Shown one piece after another: positions 25,938-34,595 of a stretch of DNA of 64,000 bases. The notes beneath the pieces are model-generated. The model searched no databases. It was not told where the DNA came from and was given only the letters and a program-made list of their open reading frames with translations. The stretch comes from Pseudomonas alcaligenes. GTDB taxonomy: Bacteria; Pseudomonadota; Gammaproteobacteria; Pseudomonadales; Pseudomonadaceae. A program made the translations under genes and the position numbers. Positions within the stretch are counted from its first letter, which is position 1. Each line of letters begins with the position of its first letter. The stretch lies in contig NZ_CP154874.1 of assembly GCF_041729615.1 (NCBI RefSeq), positions 3,951,501 to 4,015,500 on the forward strand, in the 5' to 3' direction.

Positions 25938-28679
25938 ATGTCTGTTTGGGTCACGTGGCCGGGCTTGGTCAAGTTCGGCACCCTGGGCATCTATGCCGGC
26001 CTGATCACGCTCGCGCTCGAGCGCGACGTGCTGTTCAAGAACAACCTGTTCGACGTCGACAACCTGCCCGCGGCCAACGCCAGCATCACCTGTGATGCCC
26101 GCAGCCAGGTGGCGCGTACCGAGGACGGCACCTGTAACATCCTCGCCAACCCGGCCGAGGGCTCGGTGTACCGCCGCTTCGGGCGCAACGTCGACCCCAG
26201 CGTGACCCATGGCGAGACCGAGGCCGACACCCTGCTCAGTCCCAATCCGCGGGAAGTGAGTAACGTGCTGATGGCGCGTGGCGAGTTCAAGCCGGCGCCC
26301 AGCCTCAACTTCATCGCCGCCTCCTGGATCCAGTTCATGGTGCATGACTGGGTCGAACACGGCCCCAACGCCGAAGCCAACCCGATCCAGGTGCCGCTGC
26401 CGGCTGGCGACGTGCTCGGCTCCGGCAGCCTGTCCGTGCGCCGTACCCAGCCCGATCCGACCCGTACCGCCGCCGAGGCCGGCAAGCCGGCCACCTACCG
26501 CAACCACAACACCCACTGGTGGGATGGTTCGCAGCTGTATGGCAGCAGCAAGGCCACCAACGACAAGGTGCGCGCCTTCGAGGGCGGCAAGCTGAAGATC
26601 AACCCCGACGGCACCCTGCCGACCGAGTTCCTCAGCGGCAAGCCGATCACCGGCTTCAACGAGAACTGGTGGGTCGGCCTGAGCATGCTGCACCAGCTGT
26701 TCACCAAGGAGCACAACGCCATCGCGGCGATGCTCCAGCAGAAGTACCCGGACAAGGACGACCAGTGGCTGTACGACCGCGCGCGCCTGGTCAACTCCGC
26801 GTTGATGGCGAAGATCCACACCGTGGAATGGACCCCGGCGGTGATCGCCAACCCGGTCACCGAACGCGCCATGTACGCCAACTGGTGGGGCCTGCTGGGT
26901 TCCGGTCCGGAGCGTGACAAGTACCAGGAAGAGGCGCGCATGCTGCAGGAGGACCTGGCCAGCTCCAACTCCTTCGTCCTGCGCATTCTCGGCATCGACG
27001 GCAGCCAGGCCGGCAGTTCGGCCATCGACCATGCCCTGGCCGGCATCGTCGGCTCGACCAACCCGAACAACTACGGCGTGCCCTACACCCTGACCGAGGA
27101 GTTCGTCGCGGTCTACCGCATGCACCCGCTGATGCGCGACAAGGTCGATGTCTACGACATCGGCTCGAACATCATCGCGCGCAGCGTGCCGCTGCAGGAG
27201 ACCCGCGACGCCGACGCCGAGGAGCTGCTGGCGGACGAGAATCCCGAGCGCCTGTGGTACTCCTTCGGCATCACCAACCCGGGCTCGCTGACCCTCAACA
27301 ACTACCCGAACTTCCTGCGCAACCTGTCCATGCCGCTGGTCGGCAACATCGACCTGGCGACCATCGACGTGCTGCGTGACCGCGAGCGCGGGGTGCCGCG
27401 CTACAACGAGTTCCGCCGCGAGATCGGCCTCAACCCGATCACCAAGTTCGAGGACCTGACCACCGACCCGGCCACCCTGGCCAACCTCAAGCGCATCTAC
27501 GGCAACGACATCGAGAAGATCGACACCCTGGTGGGCATGCTGGCCGAGACCGTGCGTCCGGACGGCTTCGCCTTCGGCGAGACGGCCTTCCAGATCTTCA
27601 TCATGAACGCCTCGCGGCGCCTGATGACCGACCGTTTCTACACCAAGGACTACCGCCCGGAGATCTACACCGCCGAGGGCCTGGCCTGGGTCGAGAACAC
27701 CACCATGGTCGACGTGCTCAAACGCCACAATCCGCAGCTGGTCAACAGCCTGGTTGGCGTGGAAAACGCCTTCAAGCCCTGGGGTCTGAACATCCCGGCC
27801 GACTACGAGAGCTGGCCGGGCAAGGCCAAGCAGGACAACCTGTGGGTCAACGGCGCTCTGCGCAGCCAGTACGTCGAAGGCCAGCTGCCGGCCATTCCGC
27901 CGGTGGATGTCGGTGGCCTGATCAGTTCGGTGCTGTGGAAGAAGGTACAGACCAAGTCCGACGTGGCGCCGGCCGGCTACGAGAAGGCCATGCACCCGCA
28001 TGGCGTGATGGCCAAGGTCAAGTTCACCGCCGTACCGGGGCATCCCTACACCGGCCTGTTCCAGGGCGCCGACAGCGGCCTGTTGCGCCTGTCGGTGGCC
28101 GGCGACCCGGCGACCAACGGCTTCCAGCCGGGCCTGGCGTGGAAGGCCTTCGTCGACGGCAAGCCGTCGCAGAACGTCTCCGCGCTCTACACCCTGAGCG
28201 GGCAGGGCAGCAACCACAACTTCTTCGCCAACGAGCTGTCGCAGTTCGTCCTGCCGGAGACCAACGATACCCTGGGCACCACGCTGCTGTTCTCGCTGGT
28301 CAGCCTGAAGCCGACCCTGCTGCGCGTGGACGACATGGCCGAAGTGACCCAGACCGGCCAGGCCGTGACTTCGGTCAAGGCGCCGACGCAGATCTACTTC
28401 GTGCCCAAGCCGGAGCTGCGCAGCCTGTTCTCCAGTGCGGCGCATGACTTCCGCAGCGACCTGACGAGCCTCACCGCCGGCACCAAGCTGTACGACGTCT
28501 ACGCCACCTCGATGGAGATCAAGACCTCGATCCTGCCGTCGACCAATCGCAGCTACGCCCAGCAACGGCGCAACAGCGCGGTGAAGATCGGCGAGATGGA
28601 GCTGACCTCGCCGTTCATCGCCTCGGCCTTCGGCGACAACGGGGTGTTCTTCAAGCACCAGCGTCACGAAGACAAATAA
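25938..28679 (+). CDS. Fatty-acid alpha-dioxygenase-like haem protein with extra C-terminal domain
   Basis: A 913-residue member of the peroxidase-cyclooxygenase superfamily, closest by eye to plant alpha-dioxygenases, which turn fatty acids into 2-hydroperoxides that yield the aldehyde one carbon shorter. Shared features: WIQFMVHDW with distal His136; VYRMH with catalytic Tyr393 and proximal His396 (spacing as in rice Tyr379/His382); WWDGSQLYGS near 195; QLFTKEHNAI; VPRYNEFRREI; a GLAWVENTT segment. The domain spans about residues 45-645. The N-terminus (about 8-25) is hydrophobic but not a classical signal peptide. Residues about 680-913 form an added domain (HPHGVMAKVKF, LLRLSVAGDP, PGLAWKAF, NFFANELS) that might be catalase-like. 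GGGAGA precedes ATG 25938. It lies between the regulator and a strong terminator before xcpR. Substrate and location are unproven. Confidence 0.88.
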   Translation: MSVWVTWPGLVKFGTLGIYAGLITLALERDVLFKNNLFDVDNLPAANASITCDARSQVARTEDGTCNILANPAEGSVYRRFGRNVDPSVTHGETEADTLLSPNPREVSNVLMARGEFKPAPSLNFIAASWIQFMVHDWVEHGPNAEANPIQVPLPAGDVLGSGSLSVRRTQPDPTRTAAEAGKPATYRNHNTHWWDGSQLYGSSKATNDKVRAFEGGKLKINPDGTLPTEFLSGKPITGFNENWWVGLSMLHQLFTKEHNAIAAMLQQKYPDKDDQWLYDRARLVNSALMAKIHTVEWTPAVIANPVTERAMYANWWGLLGSGPERDKYQEEARMLQEDLASSNSFVLRILGIDGSQAGSSAIDHALAGIVGSTNPNNYGVPYTLTEEFVAVYRMHPLMRDKVDVYDIGSNIIARSVPLQETRDADAEELLADENPERLWYSFGITNPGSLTLNNYPNFLRNLSMPLVGNIDLATIDVLRDRERGVPRYNEFRREIGLNPITKFEDLTTDPATLANLKRIYGNDIEKIDTLVGMLAETVRPDGFAFGETAFQIFIMNASRRLMTDRFYTKDYRPEIYTAEGLAWVENTTMVDVLKRHNPQLVNSLVGVENAFKPWGLNIPADYESWPGKAKQDNLWVNGALRSQYVEGQLPAIPPVDVGGLISSVLWKKVQTKSDVAPAGYEKAMHPHGVMAKVKFTAVPGHPYTGLFQGADSGLLRLSVAGDPATNGFQPGLAWKAFVDGKPSQNVSALYTLSGQGSNHNFFANELSQFVLPETNDTLGTTLLFSLVSLKPTLLRVDDMAEVTQTGQAVTSVKAPTQIYFVPKPELRSLFSSAAHDFRSDLTSLTAGTKLYDVYATSMEIKTSILPSTNRSYAQQRRNSAVKIGEMELTSPFIASAFGDNGVFFKHQRHEDK

Positions 28680-28697
28680 GGGTCATCCCTTGCTGAA

Positions 28698-28728
28698 CAG
28701 CCCCGGCCCGTGCCGGGGCTGTTTTTTT
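28698..28728 (+). terminator. Strong Rho-independent terminator after the dioxygenase gene
   Basis: Stem CAGCCCCGGC / GCCGGGGCTG, loop CCGT, then seven T. It separates the regulator-dioxygenase pair from xcpR-Z, which must therefore have a promoter in 28729-28894; I could not find a convincing one there. Confidence 0.95.
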
Positions 28729-28894
28729 GCGCGCGCCTTACGTCCATCACACTTCTACTCCAGGCTGTGCTGCCGCCTGCGAAATCGGCACTGCAGTTTT
28801 TGCGCAAATCCGTTAACTTGGCGCCTCGGCCATGCCATAAAAACAACAAGAACAACAGCAAGATGGATCTTCTGTTCGGGGAACGCATCCGCCC

Positions 28895-30406
28895 ATGTCC
28901 ACCGATACCCACGCCGCCCTGACGGCTCCCGCAAGCCCCGCCTTGCGCTCGCTGCCCTTCGCCTTCGCCAAACGCCACGGCGTGCTGCTGCGCGAACCTT
29001 TCGGCCAGGCCCAGCTGCAGGTGCGTCGCGGCGCCAGCCTGACCGCCGTGCAGGAAGCCCAGCGCTTCGCCGGTCGCGTGCTGCCGCTGCACTGGCTGGA
29101 GCCCGAGGCCTTCGAGCAGGAACTGGCCCTGGCCTACCAGCGCGACTCCTCCGAAGTGCGGCAGATGGCCGAGGGCCTGGGTGCCGAACTCGACCTGGCC
29201 AGCCTGGCCGAGCTCACTCCCGAATCCGGTGACCTGCTGGAGCAGGAGGACGACGCACCGATCATCCGCCTGATCAACGCCATCCTCAGCGAGGCGATCA
29301 AGGCCGGCGCCTCCGACATCCACCTGGAAACCTTCGAGAAACGTCTGGTGGTGCGCTTTCGCGTCGACGGCATCCTCCGCGAAGTGATCGAGCCGCGCCG
29401 CGAACTGGCGGCGCTGCTGGTCTCGCGGGTCAAGGTCATGGCACGCCTGGATATCGCCGAGAAGCGCGTACCGCAGGACGGGCGCATCTCGCTCAAGGTC
29501 GGCGGCCGCGAGGTCGACATCCGTGTTTCCACCCTGCCGTCGGCCAATGGCGAGCGGGTGGTGCTGCGCCTGCTCGACAAGCAGGCCGGGCGTCTGTCGC
29601 TCACGCACCTGGGCATGAGCGAGCGCGACCGCCGTCTGCTCGACGACAACCTGCGCAAGCCCCACGGCATCATCCTGGTCACCGGCCCCACCGGCTCGGG
29701 CAAGACCACCACCCTGTACGCCGGCCTGGTCACCCTCAACGACCGCTCGCGCAACATCCTCACGGTGGAAGACCCGATCGAGTACTACCTGGAAGGCATC
29801 GGCCAGACCCAGGTCAACCCGCGGGTGGACATGACCTTCGCCCGCGGCCTGCGCGCCATCCTGCGCCAGGACCCGGACGTGGTGATGGTCGGCGAGATCC
29901 GCGACCAGGAAACCGCCGACATCGCCGTGCAGGCCTCGCTGACCGGCCACCTGGTGCTCTCCACCCTGCACACCAACAGCGCCGTCGGCGCCGTCACCCG
30001 CCTGGTCGACATGGGCGTCGAGCCCTTCCTGCTGTCCTCCTCGCTGCTCGGCGTGCTGGCCCAGCGCCTGGTGCGTGTGCTTTGCGTGCACTGCCGCGAG
30101 GCGCGTCCGGCCGACGCGGCCGAGTGCGGCCTGCTTGGCCTCGACCCGCACAGCCAGCCGCTGATCTACCACGCCAAGGGCTGCCCCGAGTGCCACCAGC
30201 AGGGCTACCGCGGCCGTACCGGCATCTACGAGCTGGTGATCTTCGACGACCAGATGCGCACCCTGGTGCACAACGGCGTCGGCGAGCAGGAGCTGCTGCG
30301 CCACGCCCGTAGCCTCGGCCCGAGCATCCGTGACGACGGCCGGCGCAAGGTGCTGGAAGGGGTGACCACCCTGGAAGAAGTGCTGCGCGTGACCCGGGAA
30401 GACTGA
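28895..30406 (+). CDS. xcpR: Type II secretion ATPase XcpR (GspE)
   Basis: Cytoplasmic hexameric ATPase that powers pseudopilus assembly. The 503-residue product has an N-terminal GspL-binding domain (about 20-110), Walker A GPTGSGKT with Lys270, the Asp box SRNILTVEDPIEYY, Walker B DPDVVMVGEIRDQET, the His box TGHLVLSTLHTNSA, and the zinc site Cys397/Cys400/Cys430/Cys433 (CVHC, CPEC). ATG 28895 lies 167 bp after the terminator. It overlaps xcpS by one base (TGATG) and opens the xcpR-Z operon. Confidence 0.98.
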   Translation: MSTDTHAALTAPASPALRSLPFAFAKRHGVLLREPFGQAQLQVRRGASLTAVQEAQRFAGRVLPLHWLEPEAFEQELALAYQRDSSEVRQMAEGLGAELDLASLAELTPESGDLLEQEDDAPIIRLINAILSEAIKAGASDIHLETFEKRLVVRFRVDGILREVIEPRRELAALLVSRVKVMARLDIAEKRVPQDGRISLKVGGREVDIRVSTLPSANGERVVLRLLDKQAGRLSLTHLGMSERDRRLLDDNLRKPHGIILVTGPTGSGKTTTLYAGLVTLNDRSRNILTVEDPIEYYLEGIGQTQVNPRVDMTFARGLRAILRQDPDVVMVGEIRDQETADIAVQASLTGHLVLSTLHTNSAVGAVTRLVDMGVEPFLLSSSLLGVLAQRLVRVLCVHCREARPADAAECGLLGLDPHSQPLIYHAKGCPECHQQGYRGRTGIYELVIFDDQMRTLVHNGVGEQELLRHARSLGPSIRDDGRRKVLEGVTTLEEVLRVTRED

Positions 30407-31620
30407 TGGCCGCCTTCGAATACATCGCCCTGGATGCCAGGGGTCGCCAGCAGAAAGGGGTACTGGAGGGCGACAGCGCCCGCCAGGTGCGCCAGCTGCT
30501 GCGCGACAAACAGCTGTCGCCGCTGCAGGTCGAGCCGGTACAGCGCAGGGAGCAGGCCGAGGGTGGTGGCTTCAGCCTGCGCCGTGGCCTGTCGGCGCGC
30601 GACCTGGCGCTGGTCACCCGCCAGCTGGCGACCCTGATCGGCGCCGCGCTGCCCATCGAGGAGGCGCTGCGCGCCGCCGCCGCGCAGTCGCGCCAGCCGC
30701 GCATCCAGTCGATGCTGTTGGCGGTGCGCGGCAAGGTGCTCGAGGGCCACAGCCTGGCCAAGGCCCTGGCCTCCTACCCGGCGGCCTTCCCCGAGCTGTA
30801 CCGCGCCACGGTGGCGGCCGGCGAGCATGCGGGGCACCTGGCGCCGGTGCTGGAACAGCTGGCCGACTACACCGAGCAGCGCCAGCAGTCGCGGCAGAAG
30901 ATCCAGATGGCGCTGCTCTACCCGGTGATCCTGATGCTCGCTTCGCTGGGCATCGTCGGTTTTCTGCTCGGCTACGTGGTGCCGGATGTGGTGCGGGTGT
31001 TCGTCGACTCCGGGCAGACCCTGCCGGCGCTGACCCGCGGGCTTATTTTCCTCAGCGAGCTGGTCAAGTCCTGGGGCGCCCTGGCCATCGTCCTGGCGGT
31101 GCTCGGCGTGATCGCCTTTCGCCGCGCCCTGCGCAGCGAGGATCTGCGCCGGCGCTGGCACGCCTTCCTGCTGCGCGTGCCGCTGGTCGGTGGGCTGATC
31201 GCCGCCACCGAGACGGCGCGTTTCGCCTCGACCCTGGCCATCCTGGTGCGCAGCGGCGTGCCGCTGGTGGAGGCGCTGGCCATCGGCGCCGAGGTGGTGT
31301 CCAACCTGATCATTCGCAGCGACGTGGCCAACGCCACCCAGCGCGTGCGCGAGGGCGGCAGCCTGTCGCGCGCGCTGGAAGCCAGCCGGCAGTTCCCGCC
31401 GATGATGCTGCACATGATTGCCAGCGGCGAGCGTTCCGGCGAGCTGGACCAGATGCTGGCGCGCACGGCGCGCAACCAGGAAAACGACCTGGCGGCCACC
31501 ATCGGCCTGCTGGTGGGGCTGTTCGAGCCGTTCATGCTGGTATTCATGGGCGCGGTGGTGCTGGTGATCGTGCTGGCCATCCTGCTGCCGATTCTTTCTC
31601 TGAACCAACTGGTGGGTTGA
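30406..31620 (+). CDS. xcpS: Type II secretion inner-membrane platform protein XcpS (GspF)
   Basis: Polytopic inner-membrane platform protein, 404 residues. It begins MAAFEYIALDARGRQQKGVLEG and holds two T2SSF repeats, each followed by hydrophobic segments; three transmembrane helices are visible near 170-195, 222-245 and 375-400. The RDLALVTRQLATLIGAALPIE and FASTLAILVRSGVPLVEAL segments mark the two repeats. It overlaps xcpR by one base and ends five bases before xcpT. Confidence 0.97.
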   Translation: MAAFEYIALDARGRQQKGVLEGDSARQVRQLLRDKQLSPLQVEPVQRREQAEGGGFSLRRGLSARDLALVTRQLATLIGAALPIEEALRAAAAQSRQPRIQSMLLAVRGKVLEGHSLAKALASYPAAFPELYRATVAAGEHAGHLAPVLEQLADYTEQRQQSRQKIQMALLYPVILMLASLGIVGFLLGYVVPDVVRVFVDSGQTLPALTRGLIFLSELVKSWGALAIVLAVLGVIAFRRALRSEDLRRRWHAFLLRVPLVGGLIAATETARFASTLAILVRSGVPLVEALAIGAEVVSNLIIRSDVANATQRVREGGSLSRALEASRQFPPMMLHMIASGERSGELDQMLARTARNQENDLAATIGLLVGLFEPFMLVFMGAVVLVIVLAILLPILSLNQLVG

Positions 31621-31625
31621 TAGCG

Positions 31626-32048
31626 ATGTACAAACAGAAAGGCTTCACGCTGATCGAGATCATGGTGGTGGTGGTCATCCTCGGCATTCTCGCTGCCCTG
31701 GTGGTGCCGCAGGTGATGGGGCGCCCGGATCAGGCCAAGGTCACCGCAGCGCAGAACGACATCCGCGCCATCGGCGCCGCGCTGGACATGTACAAGCTGG
31801 ACAACCAGAACTACCCGAGCACCCAGCAGGGCCTGGAGGCCCTGGTGAAGAAACCCACCGGCACGCCGGCGGCGAAGAACTGGAACGCCGAGGGCTACCT
31901 GAAGAAGCTGCCGGTCGACCCCTGGGGCAACCAGTACCTGTACCTGTCGCCGGGCACCCGCGGCAAGATCGACCTGTATTCGCTGGGCGCCGACGGCCAG
32001 GAAGGCGGCGAGGGGACCGACGCCGACATCGGCAACTGGGATCTCTGA
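31626..32048 (+). CDS. xcpT: Type II secretion major pseudopilin XcpT (GspG)
   Basis: Main subunit of the pseudopilus. The 140-residue prepilin has a short leader cut by the prepilin peptidase PilD/XcpA after Gly6: MYKQKG then FTLIEIMVVVVILG, with Glu5 of the mature protein present. The C-terminal half shows the GspG hallmarks YPSTQQGLEALV, DPWGNQYLYLSPG and the calcium-loop acidic stretch ending GNWDL. ATG 31626 is chosen over an in-frame TTG at 31617 because it gives the usual six-residue leader. Confidence 0.97.
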   Translation: MYKQKGFTLIEIMVVVVILGILAALVVPQVMGRPDQAKVTAAQNDIRAIGAALDMYKLDNQNYPSTQQGLEALVKKPTGTPAAKNWNAEGYLKKLPVDPWGNQYLYLSPGTRGKIDLYSLGADGQEGGEGTDADIGNWDL

Positions 32049-32054
32049 CTCGCG

Positions 32055-32579
32055 ATGCAGCGAGCGCGCGGTTTCACCCTGATCGAGCTGCTGGTGGTGC
32101 TGGTGCTGCTCGGCGTGCTCACCGGCCTCGCCGTGCTCGGCAGCGGGATCGCCAGCAGCCCCGCGCGCAAGCTGGCGGACGAGGCCGGGCGCCTGCAGTC
32201 GCTGCTGCGGGTGCTGCTCGACGAGGCGGTGCTGGACAACCGCGAGTATGGCGTACGCTTCGACGCCCGCAGCTACCGGGTGCTGCGCTTCGAGCCGCGC
32301 ACGGCGCGCTGGGAGCCGCTCGACGAGCGCGTGCACGAGCTGCCGGAGTGGCTCGAACTGGAGATCGAGGTCGACGAGCAGAGTGTCGGGCTGCCCGCCG
32401 CCCTTGGTGACCAGGACAAAGCCGCGGCCAAGGCGCCACAGCTGCTGCTGCTCTCCAGTGGCGAGCTGACCCCCTTCACCCTGCGCCTGTCCGCCGGCCG
32501 CGAGCGCGGCGCGCCGGTACTGACGCTGGCCAGCGACGGCTTCGCCGAGCCCGAGCTGCAGCAGGAAAAGTCCCGATGA
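32055..32579 (+). CDS. xcpU: Type II secretion minor pseudopilin XcpU (GspH)
   Basis: A 174-residue minor pseudopilin with leader MQRARG and mature start FTLIELLVVLVLLG (Glu5 present). GspH sits at or near the pseudopilus tip complex with GspI, J and K. The remainder is less conserved, with LLLLSSGELTPFTLRLS near the C-terminus typical of the GspH fold. It starts six bases after xcpT and overlaps xcpV by four. Confidence 0.95.
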   Translation: MQRARGFTLIELLVVLVLLGVLTGLAVLGSGIASSPARKLADEAGRLQSLLRVLLDEAVLDNREYGVRFDARSYRVLRFEPRTARWEPLDERVHELPEWLELEIEVDEQSVGLPAALGDQDKAAAKAPQLLLLSSGELTPFTLRLSAGRERGAPVLTLASDGFAEPELQQEKSR

Positions 32580-32965
32580 AGCGCGGCCGCGGTTTCACCC
32601 TGCTGGAAGTGCTGGTGGCCCTGGCGATCTTCGCCGTGGTCGCCGCCAGCGTGCTCAGCGCCAGCGCCCGCTCGCTGAAGACCGCCGCACGCCTGGAGGA
32701 CAAGACCTTCGCCACCTGGCTGGCGGACAACCGTTTGCAGGAACTGCAGCTGGCCGACGTGCCGCCGGGCGAGGGCCGCGAGCAGGGCGAGGAGAACTAC
32801 GCTGGGCGGCGCTGGCTGTGGCAGAGCGAGGTGCAGGCTACCAGCGAGCCGGAGATGCTGCGTGTCACCGTGCGAGTGGCGCTGCGGCCGGAGCGCGGGC
32901 TGCAGGGCAAGATCGAAGACCATGCCCTGGTGATCCTGAGTGGCTTCGTCGGAGTCGAGCCATGA
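32576..32965 (+). CDS. xcpV: Type II secretion minor pseudopilin XcpV (GspI)
   Basis: A 129-residue minor pseudopilin that initiates pseudopilus assembly with J and K. Leader MKRGRG, mature start FTLLEVLVALAIFAVV with Glu5. The TWLADNRLQELQL segment is characteristic of GspI. Overlaps with both neighbours (ATGA each side) imply coupled translation. Confidence 0.96.
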   Translation: MKRGRGFTLLEVLVALAIFAVVAASVLSASARSLKTAARLEDKTFATWLADNRLQELQLADVPPGEGREQGEENYAGRRWLWQSEVQATSEPEMLRVTVRVALRPERGLQGKIEDHALVILSGFVGVEP

Positions 32966-33645
32966 GGCAGCGCGGCTTCACCCTGCTGGAAGTGCTGATT
33001 GCCATCGCCATCTTCGCCCTGCTGGCCATGGCCACCTACCGCATGCTCGACAGCGTGCTGCAGACCGATCGCGGCCAGCGCCAGCAGGAGCAGCGTCTGC
33101 GTGAGCTGACGCGGGCCATGGCGGCCTTCGAACGCGACCTGCTGCAGGTGCGCCTGCGCCCGGTGCGCGACCCGCTGGGCGACCTGCTGCCGGCCCTGCG
33201 CGGCAGCAGTGGCCGCGACACCCTGCTGGAGTTCACCCGCAGCGGCTGGCGCAACCCGCTCGGCCAGCCGCGCGCCACCCTGCAGCGGGTGCGCTGGCAG
33301 CTCGAAGGCGAGCGCTGGCAGCGCGCCTACTGGACGGTGCTGGACCAGGCCCAGGACAGCCAGCCGCGGGTGCAGCAGGTGCTGGATGGCGTGCGCCGCT
33401 TCGACTTGCGCTTTCTCGACCAGGAGGGGCGCTGGCTGCAGGACTGGCCGCCGGCCAACAGCGCTGCCGACGAGGCCCTGACCCAGCTGCCGCGTGCCGT
33501 CGTACTGGTCGTCGAGCACCGCCATTACGGTGAGCTGCGCCGTCTCTGGCGCCTGCCGGAGATGCCGCAGCAGGAACAGATCACGCCGCCCGGTGGCGAG
33601 CAGGGCGGTGAGCTGCTGCCGGAAGAACCGGAGCCCGAGGCATGA
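32962..33645 (+). CDS. xcpW: Type II secretion minor pseudopilin XcpW (GspJ)
   Basis: A 227-residue minor pseudopilin with leader MRQRG and mature start FTLLEVLIAIAIFALLAM. ATYRMLDSVLQT and RAMAAFERDLLQ follow, as in GspJ. The ATG at 32962 is inside the xcpV stop (ATGA); a longer reading in the same frame from 32818 would bury the prepilin leader and is rejected. Residues 200-227 are proline/glutamate-rich. Confidence 0.96.
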   Translation: MRQRGFTLLEVLIAIAIFALLAMATYRMLDSVLQTDRGQRQQEQRLRELTRAMAAFERDLLQVRLRPVRDPLGDLLPALRGSSGRDTLLEFTRSGWRNPLGQPRATLQRVRWQLEGERWQRAYWTVLDQAQDSQPRVQQVLDGVRRFDLRFLDQEGRWLQDWPPANSAADEALTQLPRAVVLVVEHRHYGELRRLWRLPEMPQQEQITPPGGEQGGELLPEEPEPEA

Positions 33646-34595
33646 GCCGGCAGCGCGGCGTGGCACTGATCACAGTGCTGCTGGTGGTGGCGCTGGTGAC
33701 CGTGGTCTGCGCGGCCCTGCTGCTGCGCCAGCAACTGGCCATCCGCAGCACCGGCAACCAGCTGCTGGTGCGTCAGGCCCAGTACTACGCCGAAGGCGGC
33801 GAGCTGCTGGCCAAGGCCTTGCTGCGCCGCGACCTGGCCGCCGACCAGGTCGATCACCCTGCCGAGCCCTGGGCCAACCCCGGCCTGCGCTTCCCCCTGG
33901 ACGAGGGCGGCGAGCTGCGCCTGCGCATCGAGGACCTTGCCGGACGTTTCAACCTCAACAGCCTGGCCGCCGGTGGCGAGGCCGGCGAGCTGGCGCTGCG
34001 GCGCCTGCGGCGCCTGTTGCAGCTGCTGCAGCTGACCCCGGCCTATGCCGAGCGCCTGCAGGACTGGCTCGACGGCGATCAGGAGGCCAGCGGCATGGCC
34101 GGCGCCGAGGATGACCAGTACCTGCTGCAGAAACCGCCCTACCGTACAGGCCCCGGGCGCATTGCCGAGGTGTCCGAGCTGCGCCTGCTGCTGGGCATGA
34201 GCGAGGCCGACTACCGCCGCCTGGCCCCCTTCGTCAGCGCCCTGCCGAGCCAGGTCGAGCTGAACATCAACACCGCCAGCGCCCAGGTGCTGGCCTGCCT
34301 GGGCGAGGGCATTCCCGAGGCGGCGCTCGAGGCCGCCATCGAGGGCCGTGGCCGCAGCGGCTATCGCGAACCCGCCGCCTTCGTCCAGCAGCTTGCCAGC
34401 TACGGCGTCAGCCCGCAGGGGCTGGGCATCGCCAGCCAGTATTTCCGTGTCACCACCGAGGTGCTGCTGGGTGAGCGGCGCCAGGTGCTGGCCAGTTATC
34501 TGCAACGTGGTAATGATGGGCGCGTCCGCCTGATGGCGCGCGATCTGGGGCAGGAGGGCCTGGCGCCCCCGCCCGTCGAGGAGTCCGAGAAATGA
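33642..34595 (+). CDS. xcpX: Type II secretion minor pseudopilin XcpX (GspK)
   Basis: Large tip pseudopilin of 317 residues. The leader MSRQRG is followed by VALITVLLVVALVT, with no Glu at position 5 of the mature protein, which is the known GspK exception. The GspK body shows DLAGRFNLNSLA, the YRTGPGRIAEVSELRLLLGM segment and INTASAQVLACLGE (helix-hairpin-helix-like). It overlaps both neighbours by four bases. Confidence 0.96.
   Translation: MSRQRGVALITVLLVVALVTVVCAALLLRQQLAIRSTGNQLLVRQAQYYAEGGELLAKALLRRDLAADQVDHPAEPWANPGLRFPLDEGGELRLRIEDLAGRFNLNSLAAGGEAGELALRRLRRLLQLLQLTPAYAERLQDWLDGDQEASGMAGAEDDQYLLQKPPYRTGPGRIAEVSELRLLLGMSEADYRRLAPFVSALPSQVELNINTASAQVLACLGEGIPEAALEAAIEGRGRSGYREPAAFVQQLASYGVSPQGLGIASQYFRVTTEVLLGERRQVLASYLQRGNDGRVRLMARDLGQEGLAPPPVEESEK

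Noticed and set aside
26278..28447. Dioxygenase gene product as an ordinary animal-type peroxidase or peroxidasin
   Set aside because: The YRMH catalytic pair, WIQFMVHDW and the VPRYNEFRR / GLAWVENTT segments are alpha-dioxygenase features, and the whole order agrees with that family.
25698..28667. 989-codon minus-strand ORF
   Set aside because: It is the antisense shadow of the dioxygenase and the regulator's end; its composition (Val/Gly/Gln/His-rich) and lack of motifs mark it as non-coding.
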